Shown in pieces: positions 18,801-26,206 of a DNA stretch of 39,348 nucleotides. Both the position numbers and the translations under genes were made by a program. The notes under the pieces were generated by a model. That model was not told where the DNA came from. It ran no database searches and saw only the letters and a program-made list of their open reading frames with translations. This DNA is from Thermoplasmata archaeon. GTDB lineage: Archaea; Thermoplasmatota; Thermoplasmata; Lutacidiplasmatales; UBA184. Numbering within the stretch: the first letter of the stretch is position 1; every line of letters starts with the position of its first letter. Where the stretch lies: contig JAKIVT010000007.1 in NCBI GenBank assembly GCA_022750415.1, positions 1 to 39,348 on the forward strand, in the 5' to 3' direction.

Positions 18801-19996
18801 CCTTGACCACCGACGTGGGCGCGCTCGTCCACATCAACGTCACCGCGAACGGCACCGGTCCGCTGAGCTACAAGTACCTCGGACTCCCGGTGAACTGCAA
18901 CTCGGTCAACCGGGCGAACGCCTCCTGCCGACCGGGGGCGTCGGGAACGTACCCGATCCACGCCGCCGTCACGGACTCGGGCGGCGCCGTCGAGATGACC
19001 CCCACCCTCCTCCTCAACGTCGTCGGGGACCCCCTCGTCGCCGCGTTCAGTGCGACCCCCGCCGTCGTGGATCTTGGGATCCACGTCGCGTTCTCGGTCA
19101 CCGTCCAACAGGGACTCGGGCCGTACACGTTCCTCTACACGAGCCTCCCACCCGGTTGCGCGACCACCAACGGCCCGACGCTTTCGTGCTCGCCCGGCAT
19201 GGTCGGCCCGTTCCTCGTCAAGGTGACCGTGACCGACTCCGTCGGGCTGGTCACCTCGTCCACGACGTCCCTTACCGTTGAGGCGAACCCGAAGGTGACC
19301 GGAGTCTCCGTCAGCCGCTCGACCCTCGATGTCGGCGCGACCACCTACCTCAACGTCAGCTCGACGGGCGGAACCGGACCCTTCTCGTTCACCTACGCGG
19401 GCCTCCCGGCCGGATGCGCGGCGACGACCGGTCCGAACCTGACGTGCAATCCGACGGTCGCCGGGACGGCGAACGTGACGGCGACGGTCCACGACACCTT
19501 CGGCAGGATCTCGACGAGCTCCGTCGTGACGCTCACGGTACATCCCCGCCCGTCCGTTGCCGCGTTCACCGCCTCCCCGTCCACGATCCACCTGGGGCAA
19601 ATCACCGTGTTTCTCGTGACCACGGCGGGGGGGACCGGCGCCCCGGACTTCGCCTACGCGAGCCTGCCGCCGGGCTGCCCGCCGGGGATCGGACTCCAGA
19701 CGTTCAGTTGCACGCCGAGCGCGACGGGGACGTACTCGGTCACGGTGACGATCGTCGATGCGGACTCGGAGAAGGCGAACGGGACGACCACGCTCACGGT
19801 GGTCCCCGTGGCGGCCGGGAACCCGTCGCCGAACGGCCCGTCCCCGGGTTCCGACATCCAGTGGAAGTACGTCGCGCTCATCGGCGCCATCGCGCTCGTC
19901 ATCGCCGTCGTCCTCGTTTGGCGCTTCGGCCGACCCCCCGAGCCCGTGGTTCCCCCCGCGGAACCCGAGACGGCCCCTCCGGGCGCTCCCCCTTGA
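15857..19996 (+). CDS. Giant surface protein: unknown N-terminal domain, InlB B-like repeats, four Ig-like repeats, C-terminal TM
   Basis: Track ORF starts 15794, but a TATA-like CCTTATGAAA overlaps that ATG, so ATG 15857 (MQKGTSRPETG...) is favoured. Signal peptide; repeats of the GYRFLGWNVTGP type; C-terminal WKYVALIGAIALVIAVVLVWRFGRPP. Confidence 0.8.
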   Translation: MQKGTSRPETGRLDRSTAIGIALVLGVLLGPGALLPLGIGAAGPSADTSKTGPSAPTVAPPAPPSQLAGPSVLPAPCDGPWPAFAGPLPNSSGCDGRDQAVAGFYSSVAGGAGNVSMQLTLPVDRTPTANQSDLYRAIWVGLVLSEPAAWMGECFVQIRFQPDANWTPTLGGPATSTNNWTGAVVGWEFDRATGSVDDCVDQPLYSSVASNSTYLALAGGDVLNLTTNGWAGGASGESISVADTTSGAVATINGLNDHGAPLEPAYATANVLNGLSGSAAEIPSVSVGVELAGGANPSIPSNSSFGGCTPGVSPATPANPSIPCPSYDPTSWINDTASPLRFTPPVFTATTTARSSEVLFSSSVGGTAGVTSLSNKTCTGRIGSAYCTYPWYSYSCGAGSFEFGATDYSGVTSDFGEQNQFGSTATPNLLGYSQFAANPFAVPGCGAGSQNVSVGVRAGSGLVQLLGSNYTIPTAVSLTSGAFELTGLPTGGQSFGGWTVTGGCAVGNAASASTTLVVTGAGTVVAQFTATPTLTNVTFDSTGASGSIVLGSVATLGPSGPLATEGNLTSVLLASGSYPIQSAPPPGWAFASWSATGPAYVVESAAAASWLVVSSAGGVATVTAELTPDGTNVTVVAQVVGAGTVSIGGTAIPYNATSRTSIGAVNLSAGTISLVANASPGWRFLSWSVLPGGVSLPGNSTEANVTLANGTAYVFGEFAALVTVLSQPSAGGQVVFDGGPPQSNGSSVPLTPGLHALGAAPFGGYAFQRWTVSNSSALWVSKPLQALTHVTVNTTGTLTAVFASTTNETLTLQAAPAAGGFIQFNFDNLSANPTINTSVAASTFQLHAVANYGYRFLGWNVTGPASVLPGELTVTGTGAVVTARFGARFFPVTFVVTRPGTVALTVNGVAEPSGVTLGLARGVYPLSATVTAPNTTFLGWSTSLVIGNVSPSHTSATVTVDGSGTVFGIVAGFVLSGFVVSPLTTDVGALVHINVTANGTGPLSYKYLGLPVNCNSVNRANASCRPGASGTYPIHAAVTDSGGAVEMTPTLLLNVVGDPLVAAFSATPAVVDLGIHVAFSVTVQQGLGPYTFLYTSLPPGCATTNGPTLSCSPGMVGPFLVKVTVTDSVGLVTSSTTSLTVEANPKVTGVSVSRSTLDVGATTYLNVSSTGGTGPFSFTYAGLPAGCAATTGPNLTCNPTVAGTANVTATVHDTFGRISTSSVVTLTVHPRPSVAAFTASPSTIHLGQITVFLVTTAGGTGAPDFAYASLPPGCPPGIGLQTFSCTPSATGTYSVTVTIVDADSEKANGTTTLTVVPVAAGNPSPNGPSPGSDIQWKYVALIGAIALVIAVVLVWRFGRPPEPVVPPAEPETAPPGAPP
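18791..19807 (+). repeat. Four tandem ~80-87-aa Ig/PKD-like repeats with a conserved Cys pair
   Basis: Repeat units about 18791-19030, 19031-19288, 19289-19549, 19550-19807; consensus (Y/F)xx(Y/A)xxLPxxC...C.P...GxxxVxxxVxDxxG. Confidence 0.75.
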
Positions 19997-20054
19997 ACCC
20001 CGCCGGCGAATCGCTTATCGTCGTCCCCGGCTGGGTCCGCGCTCGGGGGGTTCC

Positions 20055-21536
20055 GTAGCGACGGTCGCGGCGGAATCCGCCGGTCGGGGGCCGCCCCCGA
20101 ACCTGGTCACGATCGTCCTCGACTGTGTTCGTGCGGAGAGCGTGGCCGCTTTCTCCGGCGGGGCCGGGGCGCCGACCCCCGAGCTCGACCGGCTGGTCTC
20201 GCGCGGGGCGACCCTCTTCTCCCATGCGATTGCGCCGGGGAACTGGACCGTCCCCTCCCACATGTCGATCATGACGGGGACGTACCCGTGGGTCCATCGG
20301 CGACGGACCTTCGAGCGGGGCGACCCGCCGATGGAGACGATCGCCATGTGGCTGCGCCGGCGCGGTTACGCGACCGCGTTGCTGAGCGAGGAAGCTCACC
20401 TCACCGGAGGGTACGGCCTCGAGGCGGGGTACGACGAGAAGTTCAGCCGGCGGATCGGCACCTCCGACGAGAACCGGACGACGGTGAACCGAACCCTCGG
20501 CCACGCGAAGTTCCTCTACTCCGACCCGTTCCGCAACCTCCTCGCGGGGGTCCCGCCGCTCGCCGTGCCGCTGACGACCCTCAACTTCGCGCAGGAGACC
20601 GCCTACAAACGCGACGTCTGCGGCGACTACCTGCTCGGCGATTGGGGTCGGTGGCTCGCCCGCCGACCGAAGGACCAGCCGTTCCACGCCTTCTTCAACT
20701 TCGTCGACGGACACGAGCCGTACCCCGAGCTCGCGGAAGGGCTCATGGACCGATTCTCTCGCCGCGGGTATGCCCAGATCCCGCGGTTCTACCTCCTCTC
20801 CGTACCCGGCTTGAAGGACCGGGTTCCTTGGGACCGGGTCCGTGCCGCCTATCAGAGGGCGATCACCGAAGCCGACCGGAAGGTCGGCCAGGTGATGGCG
20901 CTCCTCGAGAGCGCCGGGGAGCGCGACCGGACCTGGGTCATGGTCACGAGCGACCACGGCCAGTCCTTCGGGGAGGGCGGCAACATTTACCACGGGTGCG
21001 GCGCGAGTGACTCCGTCCTTCGAGTCCCGCTCTGGGTCGTCCCCCCCGGCAGCGTCGATGTTCCGAAGCGGGTCGACCGTTGGGTGACGCTGTGCGACGT
21101 TTCCTCCTGGATGAAATCCGCGGCACTCGGCCGCGTCCCCTACGACGCCGAGGGCCGGCCGGCCCTCCCTTTCCCGGTCTCGCCCCCCGACCGGACCACG
21201 ATCCTCGCGGAGGGCGGGCCGGCTTCCGACCCCAATCGCTCCCTCCTCGGGATCCGGGGGGAGGAAGCGTGGAACCGCCGCCAGATCGCGGCGTACCGGG
21301 GCCGGGAGAAATGGACGGTCGACCTCGTCAACGGGGACGTCCGGCATTGGCCGAACGGGGATGCCGGGGCGGCGGCGCTTCCTCCGCCGCTCGAGGGACA
21401 CGAGGCCACCGAGGCCAAGCACGCGGTGTTCGGAATCTTCAGCGCCGCCGACGTCGTTCGGTACGCCGGGGACGGACGGGAGCTCGTGCGCGACAGTCTC
21501 GACGACGTCCGGATGAAATCGTGGGGGTACGACTAG
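20055..21536 (+). CDS. Sulfatase-like alkaline-phosphatase-superfamily protein (start uncertain)
   Basis: PPPNLVTIVLDCVRAES, GNWTVPSHMSIMTGTYPWVHRRR, VMVTSDHGQSFGEGGNIYHG. Track ATG 19758 lies inside the upstream gene; no ATG/GTG/TTG is in frame near the predicted N-terminus. Confidence 0.8.
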   Translation, partial: VATVAAESAGRGPPPNLVTIVLDCVRAESVAAFSGGAGAPTPELDRLVSRGATLFSHAIAPGNWTVPSHMSIMTGTYPWVHRRRTFERGDPPMETIAMWLRRRGYATALLSEEAHLTGGYGLEAGYDEKFSRRIGTSDENRTTVNRTLGHAKFLYSDPFRNLLAGVPPLAVPLTTLNFAQETAYKRDVCGDYLLGDWGRWLARRPKDQPFHAFFNFVDGHEPYPELAEGLMDRFSRRGYAQIPRFYLLSVPGLKDRVPWDRVRAAYQRAITEADRKVGQVMALLESAGERDRTWVMVTSDHGQSFGEGGNIYHGCGASDSVLRVPLWVVPPGSVDVPKRVDRWVTLCDVSSWMKSAALGRVPYDAEGRPALPFPVSPPDRTTILAEGGPASDPNRSLLGIRGEEAWNRRQIAAYRGREKWTVDLVNGDVRHWPNGDAGAAALPPPLEGHEATEAKHAVFGIFSAADVVRYAGDGRELVRDSLDDVRMKSWGYD

Positions 21537-21542
21537 GCCCTT

Positions 21543-21578
21543 CCGCTCCGGGGATTGGAGCGGCCCTCCCTTCGGGCC
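21543..21578. terminator. Two adjacent GC-rich hairpins between convergent genes
   Basis: CCGCTCC-7nt-GGAGCGG (21543-21563) then GGCCC-7nt-GGGCC (21562-21578). Confidence 0.45.
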
Positions 21579-21620
21579 AACGAGAGCTCCTCGGGATCCG
21601 AGTTCCCGGGAGGGACCGAA

Positions 21621-23051
21621 TCAGGACGGTCCAGCCGCCGGCGGCACGCCGGCACCGATGGTCCGCCCTTGGACATGGGCGGGGATCGCGAGACCCCCGA
21701 GGGCGAGCAGGGTCGGGGCCACATCCCGGATCGCCTGCGGGGGAAGTTCCGTCCCCGTGGCCGCCCGGGGGTCCGAGATGAGGAGGACACCGTCGTACGA
21801 ATGGACGGCGTCGTCCGGGCCAGTGTCGTTTTCCTTGAGGTACAGACCCGGGTGTCCGACCGAGCCGGCCGACCGCCACTTCAGGTTCCCAAAGTAGGCC
21901 ATCAGGTCCGGAGGGTCGCCGGTAACGGATTCGTACATCGTCGCCGGATCGAGGAATCGCACGGGCATCGGGGACCCGTCCGGTCCGGACAATCCGGCCA
22001 GCTCCTCGACCAATCGGTCCCGAAGCGCGGCGACGTCCTGGGGCGCCACCACTCCCTGCGCTTCCCGCCCTCGGACGTTGAAGAACAACCGGGCGTAGTA
22101 TCCGCCGGCGCCCCAGACGGTCGTGTGGGCCCAGTCGACGTCGGTCTTCTCGAACGGAGTGGGGGCGGTGGGGGCCGTGCGAAACTTCAGGTAACCGTGT
22201 TCGGCCAACCAGCCGTTGATGCAGAAGCATCCGGCCATCGGCATGCTGCCGTGGTCGGAGGCGACCACGACGATCGCGTCCGCGGGGACATGGGCGAGAA
22301 GTCGCCCCATGCACTCGTCGACGATGGCGTAGTACTCCTCCACGACGTGCTCGAAGGGGTTTCCGGGCACGAAGCCGGGATGGGCCGGGTCAAAGTACTT
22401 CGTGTAGGCGTGGTGGAGCCGGTCGACCCCGATCTCGTGGATGGCGAAGACGTCCCACGGTTCGCGTTGGTACAGCTCCTCCGCGATCGCCCAGCGCTGT
22501 TGGGTCATCTGGACGATGTCCCGGTAGAGCTGCCGTCGCTCGGTGGCGCGGAAGGTGACGTCAAACCGGTAGTGGCCGAACCGAGCGTCGAGCTCGGCGG
22601 CGAGGGCCGCGGGGTAGGTCCAGTCGGTCGCGCCGGACGGGGTCAGGAAGTCCGAAATCGCGATCCCGTTCAGGTGGAGGGGCGGGTACCCCGGCGGCAT
22701 CCCGATCGCGCAGACCCGCCGTCCGGCATCGGAGAACAGCTCCCAGACCGAGGGGACGGGGAGCTTCGAGGTCGGCCCGTAGGTTTCCGTGTAGGAGAAA
22801 TTCTTCCGGTGGCGGAATCCGTAGAGCCCGAGGGTACCGGGGTCGACCCCGGTGAGCATGACCGGCCAGGAGGGGATCGAAATCGGTGGGTCGGTACTGC
22901 GAAGGACCGAATGGACGCCGCGCTGGAGCAGCTTCTGGACGTTGGGCATCCTCGGGAGGCATTGACCGAAGAGGTGTTCCGGGGTGGCCGAGTCGAGACC
23001 GATGACCACGAGGGGTCGCCGACCGCCCACCACCCGCCCGGCTCCCTTCAT
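21621..23051 (-). CDS. Alkaline-phosphatase-superfamily phosphodiesterase-like protein (Ser at predicted nucleophile)
   Basis: LVVIGLDSATPEHLF, DPPISIPSWPVMLTGVDPGTLGLYGFRHR, IVVVASDHGSMPM. Start ATG 23051 (MKGAGRVVGG) preferred over track start 23246. Confidence 0.85.
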   Translation of the reverse strand: MKGAGRVVGGRRPLVVIGLDSATPEHLFGQCLPRMPNVQKLLQRGVHSVLRSTDPPISIPSWPVMLTGVDPGTLGLYGFRHRKNFSYTETYGPTSKLPVPSVWELFSDAGRRVCAIGMPPGYPPLHLNGIAISDFLTPSGATDWTYPAALAAELDARFGHYRFDVTFRATERRQLYRDIVQMTQQRWAIAEELYQREPWDVFAIHEIGVDRLHHAYTKYFDPAHPGFVPGNPFEHVVEEYYAIVDECMGRLLAHVPADAIVVVASDHGSMPMAGCFCINGWLAEHGYLKFRTAPTAPTPFEKTDVDWAHTTVWGAGGYYARLFFNVRGREAQGVVAPQDVAALRDRLVEELAGLSGPDGSPMPVRFLDPATMYESVTGDPPDLMAYFGNLKWRSAGSVGHPGLYLKENDTGPDDAVHSYDGVLLISDPRAATGTELPPQAIRDVAPTLLALGGLAIPAHVQGRTIGAGVPPAAGPS

Positions 23052-23094
23052 TCGGGGACGTTCGCTCCCGACCCAGCTGGTCCGGGCCGCCGGA

Positions 23095-24492
23095 CTACAG
23101 GAGCTCCGGGATGGGTTTCCCCTGGACGTTGGCCGCCGGCTCGATGCCCATGCGCTTGAGGATCGTCGGCCCGATGTCGATGCCGACCTTCGGTTCGAGG
23201 TGGACCGAACCGGTCGTGCCGGGCGTTCGCACCGCGAAGATGCCATCGAACGAGTGGACCGAGTCGTCCGGACCGGTGTCGTTCTCCTCGAGGAAGAGAC
23301 CGCCGTATCCGATCGTCCCGGCCGATCGCCAGCGAAGGTCGCCGAAGTAGATCATCAGGTCGGGCGCGTCGCCCCGCACCTGTCGGTAGATCTTCGCCGG
23401 GATCTTGACATCCGGCTGGAGCGGTTGACCGTCCGGCCGACGGACCTCCGCGAGTTCGCGGGACATCCGTTCGATGGTCGCGGGCACGTCGGCGGGAGCG
23501 AGAATTCCCTCGGGTTCCCGGCCTTTGACGTTGAAGAAGATCCGGGCGTAGTAGCCGCCCGCCCCCCACGCCGTGGTCTTCGACCAGTCGATGGGGTACT
23601 TCTCGATCGCCGTGCCGCGCTTTTCCGGAGGACTCTTCAGGGTGAGGTACCCTTTCTGGATGAGCCACTCGTTGATGCAGAAGCAACCGTCCATCCCCTG
23701 GCTTCCATGGTCGGAGAGGACCATGACGGTGACGTCGTCCGGCACGAGCGCCATGAATTGCCCGATCTCTTCGTCCATCAACCGGTAGTAGTCGTCCACC
23801 AGCTTCGCGAACGCGGGATGCTTCTCGAACCTCGGATGCTTCTCGTCGAAGAATTTCCAGAACGTGTGATGGAGCCGGTCCGGGCCGATCTCGTGGAGCG
23901 CGAAGAAGTCCCACTTCTCTTTCTTCCAGAAGTGGCGCGCGACGGCCCAGCGCTTCCTCGTCATCTCGAACAACTCGACCCCGATCCGCTCCCGGTCCTC
24001 GGCCCGGAACGTGACGTCGAACTCGTAGCCGCCGGCGACCGCGAGGACCTCCGGGGCGAGGGACGCGGGGTGGACGAAGTCCTTCGCTTTCTGGGGGGTG
24101 AGGAAGTCGGAGATGTAGATCCCGTTGATCTTCGGCGGGGGGTACCCCGGCGGCATCCCGATCACGGCGCACCGCTTGCCGAGGCGCGTGAGCACCTCCC
24201 AAACCGGAGGGTGCGGGAGCATCTGGGGGCTGGGGGAGTACGTGTCCCAGTAGGTTCGGGGGCGCCGGTGCCGGAACCCGTAGATCCCGAGGGACCCCGG
24301 ATCCATGCCGGTGAACATCACGGCCCACGACGGGACGGTGATCGGTGGGTCGCACGCTTTGAGCGTCCCCCACTGGCACCGGGCGAGCAACTTTTGTAGG
24401 TTCGGCATTAGGCTTCGGAACCGGTCGAACAGAAGTTCGGGCGGAACCGAATCGAGGCCAAGAACGAGGACGCGTTCCGACGGAGGACCCAT
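23095..24492 (-). CDS. Alkaline-phosphatase-superfamily phosphodiesterase-like protein (Thr at predicted nucleophile)
   Basis: VLVLGLDSVPPELLF, DPPITVPSWAVMFTGMDPGSLGIYGFRHR, VMVLSDHGSQGMDG; tandem paralog of the next gene. Confidence 0.88.
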   Translation of the reverse strand: MGPPSERVLVLGLDSVPPELLFDRFRSLMPNLQKLLARCQWGTLKACDPPITVPSWAVMFTGMDPGSLGIYGFRHRRPRTYWDTYSPSPQMLPHPPVWEVLTRLGKRCAVIGMPPGYPPPKINGIYISDFLTPQKAKDFVHPASLAPEVLAVAGGYEFDVTFRAEDRERIGVELFEMTRKRWAVARHFWKKEKWDFFALHEIGPDRLHHTFWKFFDEKHPRFEKHPAFAKLVDDYYRLMDEEIGQFMALVPDDVTVMVLSDHGSQGMDGCFCINEWLIQKGYLTLKSPPEKRGTAIEKYPIDWSKTTAWGAGGYYARIFFNVKGREPEGILAPADVPATIERMSRELAEVRRPDGQPLQPDVKIPAKIYRQVRGDAPDLMIYFGDLRWRSAGTIGYGGLFLEENDTGPDDSVHSFDGIFAVRTPGTTGSVHLEPKVGIDIGPTILKRMGIEPAANVQGKPIPELL

Positions 24493-24514
24493 AGGAGCGG
24501 CGCGGAGGACCGGT

Positions 24515-24524
24515 GAATAAAAGG
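24515..24524 (-). promoter_or_regulatory. TATA-like box (CCTTTTATTC)
   Basis: About 27 bp upstream of minus-strand ATG 24492. Confidence 0.5.
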
Positions 24525-24626
24525 TTGACCGCCGACCGTCGATGGAACTCGGGGGACGAGACCCGGTCGGGAGCCCCGTTCTTCGGGGATTCCGGCCACC
24601 GCCGACCGAAACGGTGAGTACGTATG

Positions 24627-24649
24627 CGTGTGTCTCACATAGACACGCG
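24627..24649. promoter_or_regulatory. Imperfect inverted repeat CGTGTGTCT-CACAT-AGACACGCG
   Basis: 9-position arms with one T/G mismatch, 5-nt spacer, in the divergent intergenic region. Confidence 0.4.
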
Positions 24650-24700
24650 ATTTCGGAACCGGGGATAAGGCATTAAGAAGGGGACTTCCGTCGAGAAGAT

Positions 24701-24718
24701 GCTCAATACGTATTGAGC
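24701..24718. promoter_or_regulatory. 18-bp perfect palindrome GCTCAATACGTATTGAGC (operator-like)
   Basis: Fully self-complementary; about 27 bp downstream of a TATA-like GCATTAAGAAG (24670-24680), so at the predicted TSS. Confidence 0.6.
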
Positions 24719-24751
24719 GAAACCGGGAACGAGGAGAACGCGACGACCACC

Positions 24752-26119
24752 ATGAACGAGCCCAGCGACCTGCACTCCCCGACCCCGGGGTCCGTACCGG
24801 TCGCCATTCTCCTTCCGACGCTCAACGAAGAGGAGGGGCTCGCCCGGACCCTCGACGACATTCCGGTCGACCACCTTCGGTCCGCCGGGTTCGACCCGAC
24901 GTTCGTGGTGGTCGACGGCCACTCCACCGACCGCACGCTCGAGGTCGCCCGCAAATACGGCGCGACGATCCTTGTTCAGACCTCGAAGGGCAAGGGCGGG
25001 GCGACGCGGGAGGGGCTCGCGTGGGCCCAGGCGCACGGGATGCGGTACGCCGTCCTCATCGACGCCGACTTCACCTATCCCGGAACCGGGATCGCCTCGC
25101 TGCTCTCGCTGCTCGAGGCCGGCTCGGACTTGGTCATCGGCGTCCGCCGCCCGGAGTTCAACCCGCTCGGGGTCGTCCGCGCCGCGATCCACCGACTCGG
25201 GGATGGCCTCCTCAACTACATCGCCGCTCAGCTGAGCCACTCCCCCATCCTCGACATCTGCAGCGGCCTCTGGGGAATCCGTACCTCGGTCGTGGAGGGG
25301 CTCGAGCTCGAGTCGACCGGATTCGAGATCGAGGCCGAGGTGTTCCTCAAGTCGTTCCGCTCCGGTCTCCGCGTCTCCCAGATCCCGATCTCCTACCGCA
25401 ACCGAGTCGGCGTGGCGAAGCTCCACGCGGTGCAGGACGGGGCCAAGATCCTTCTCGGCATCGTCCGCCACTCCGGTGCCGCCCAGATTCGCGCCGACCC
25501 GCTCCGGTCCCACCGGCAGGCCCCCCGCCAGCCGTTGCGGGACCTCCAGGCGATCTGCCTGGCCACCGACTCCCATGACCTCGTCATTTTCAGCCCTCTC
25601 GCGCGCGTCGCCGAGGCGAACGACCTCTCCCGGCGGCTCAGCGCGGGCAAGATCGGCGTCAAGATCACGATCATCCCGTACGACCCGCTGAAGCAGTCGG
25701 TGGTCGGCCCGCCGTCGCCGCTCCCCCTCGCCGCCGCCGTGTCAATCGACGGGCGTGTCCCCATCGTCGTGTCGCTGCCGGGCGAGTCGTCCGATTCGGA
25801 CCCGATGTCGGTCGCGGTCGTCGGTCTTCCCAACAGCCGGCGGCTGGTGTGCGTGCCGATCGGGGCCGACCAGTTCGGCGACGACCCATTCGCCCTCCCG
25901 GAGCACATGACCCGCTCGGGAGGCTACCAGCTCGAACCGGCCGCCCGCGCCCGGTTCCGCTCGCTTTCCATCCTGACCTCGTCGTTCAACGGCTCGGTCC
26001 AGCAGAAGGAGCTCGCCCTGCTCCGCGCGAACGCCGACTCGCTCCGGGTGTACCGCGAGACCGCGCGGGGCGAGACCTCCTCGAGCGTCGTCCCGACGGG
26101 CGTCGAATCCTCGGCGTAA
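24752..26119 (+). CDS. Family 2 glycosyltransferase (dolichol-P-sugar synthase-like) with C-terminal domain of unknown function
   Basis: VAILLPTLNEEEGLARTL, VVDGHSTDRTLEVA, VLIDADFTYPG (DxD). ATG 24752 preferred over TTG 24713, which lies in the palindrome. Confidence 0.85.
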   Translation: MNEPSDLHSPTPGSVPVAILLPTLNEEEGLARTLDDIPVDHLRSAGFDPTFVVVDGHSTDRTLEVARKYGATILVQTSKGKGGATREGLAWAQAHGMRYAVLIDADFTYPGTGIASLLSLLEAGSDLVIGVRRPEFNPLGVVRAAIHRLGDGLLNYIAAQLSHSPILDICSGLWGIRTSVVEGLELESTGFEIEAEVFLKSFRSGLRVSQIPISYRNRVGVAKLHAVQDGAKILLGIVRHSGAAQIRADPLRSHRQAPRQPLRDLQAICLATDSHDLVIFSPLARVAEANDLSRRLSAGKIGVKITIIPYDPLKQSVVGPPSPLPLAAAVSIDGRVPIVVSLPGESSDSDPMSVAVVGLPNSRRLVCVPIGADQFGDDPFALPEHMTRSGGYQLEPAARARFRSLSILTSSFNGSVQQKELALLRANADSLRVYRETARGETSSSVVPTGVESSA

Positions 26120-26174
26120 GGTCCGCTCCCGTCGGTCCGATTCGCGACTCCGACCCTCGGTGGTCCGCCGCAAC

Positions 26175-26184
26175 GGTTTTAGAC
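26175..26184 (+). promoter_or_regulatory. TATA-like box (GGTTTTAGAC)
   Basis: About 27 bp upstream of ATG 26207. Confidence 0.45.
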
Positions 26185-26206
26185 GGGGGGGGCCCCGCCG
26201 ACGCCA

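Noticed and set aside
15413-19600. 1395-aa minus-strand ORF
   Set aside because: Antisense shadow of the giant surface protein; low-complexity RG/EG-rich, no domain or signal motifs.
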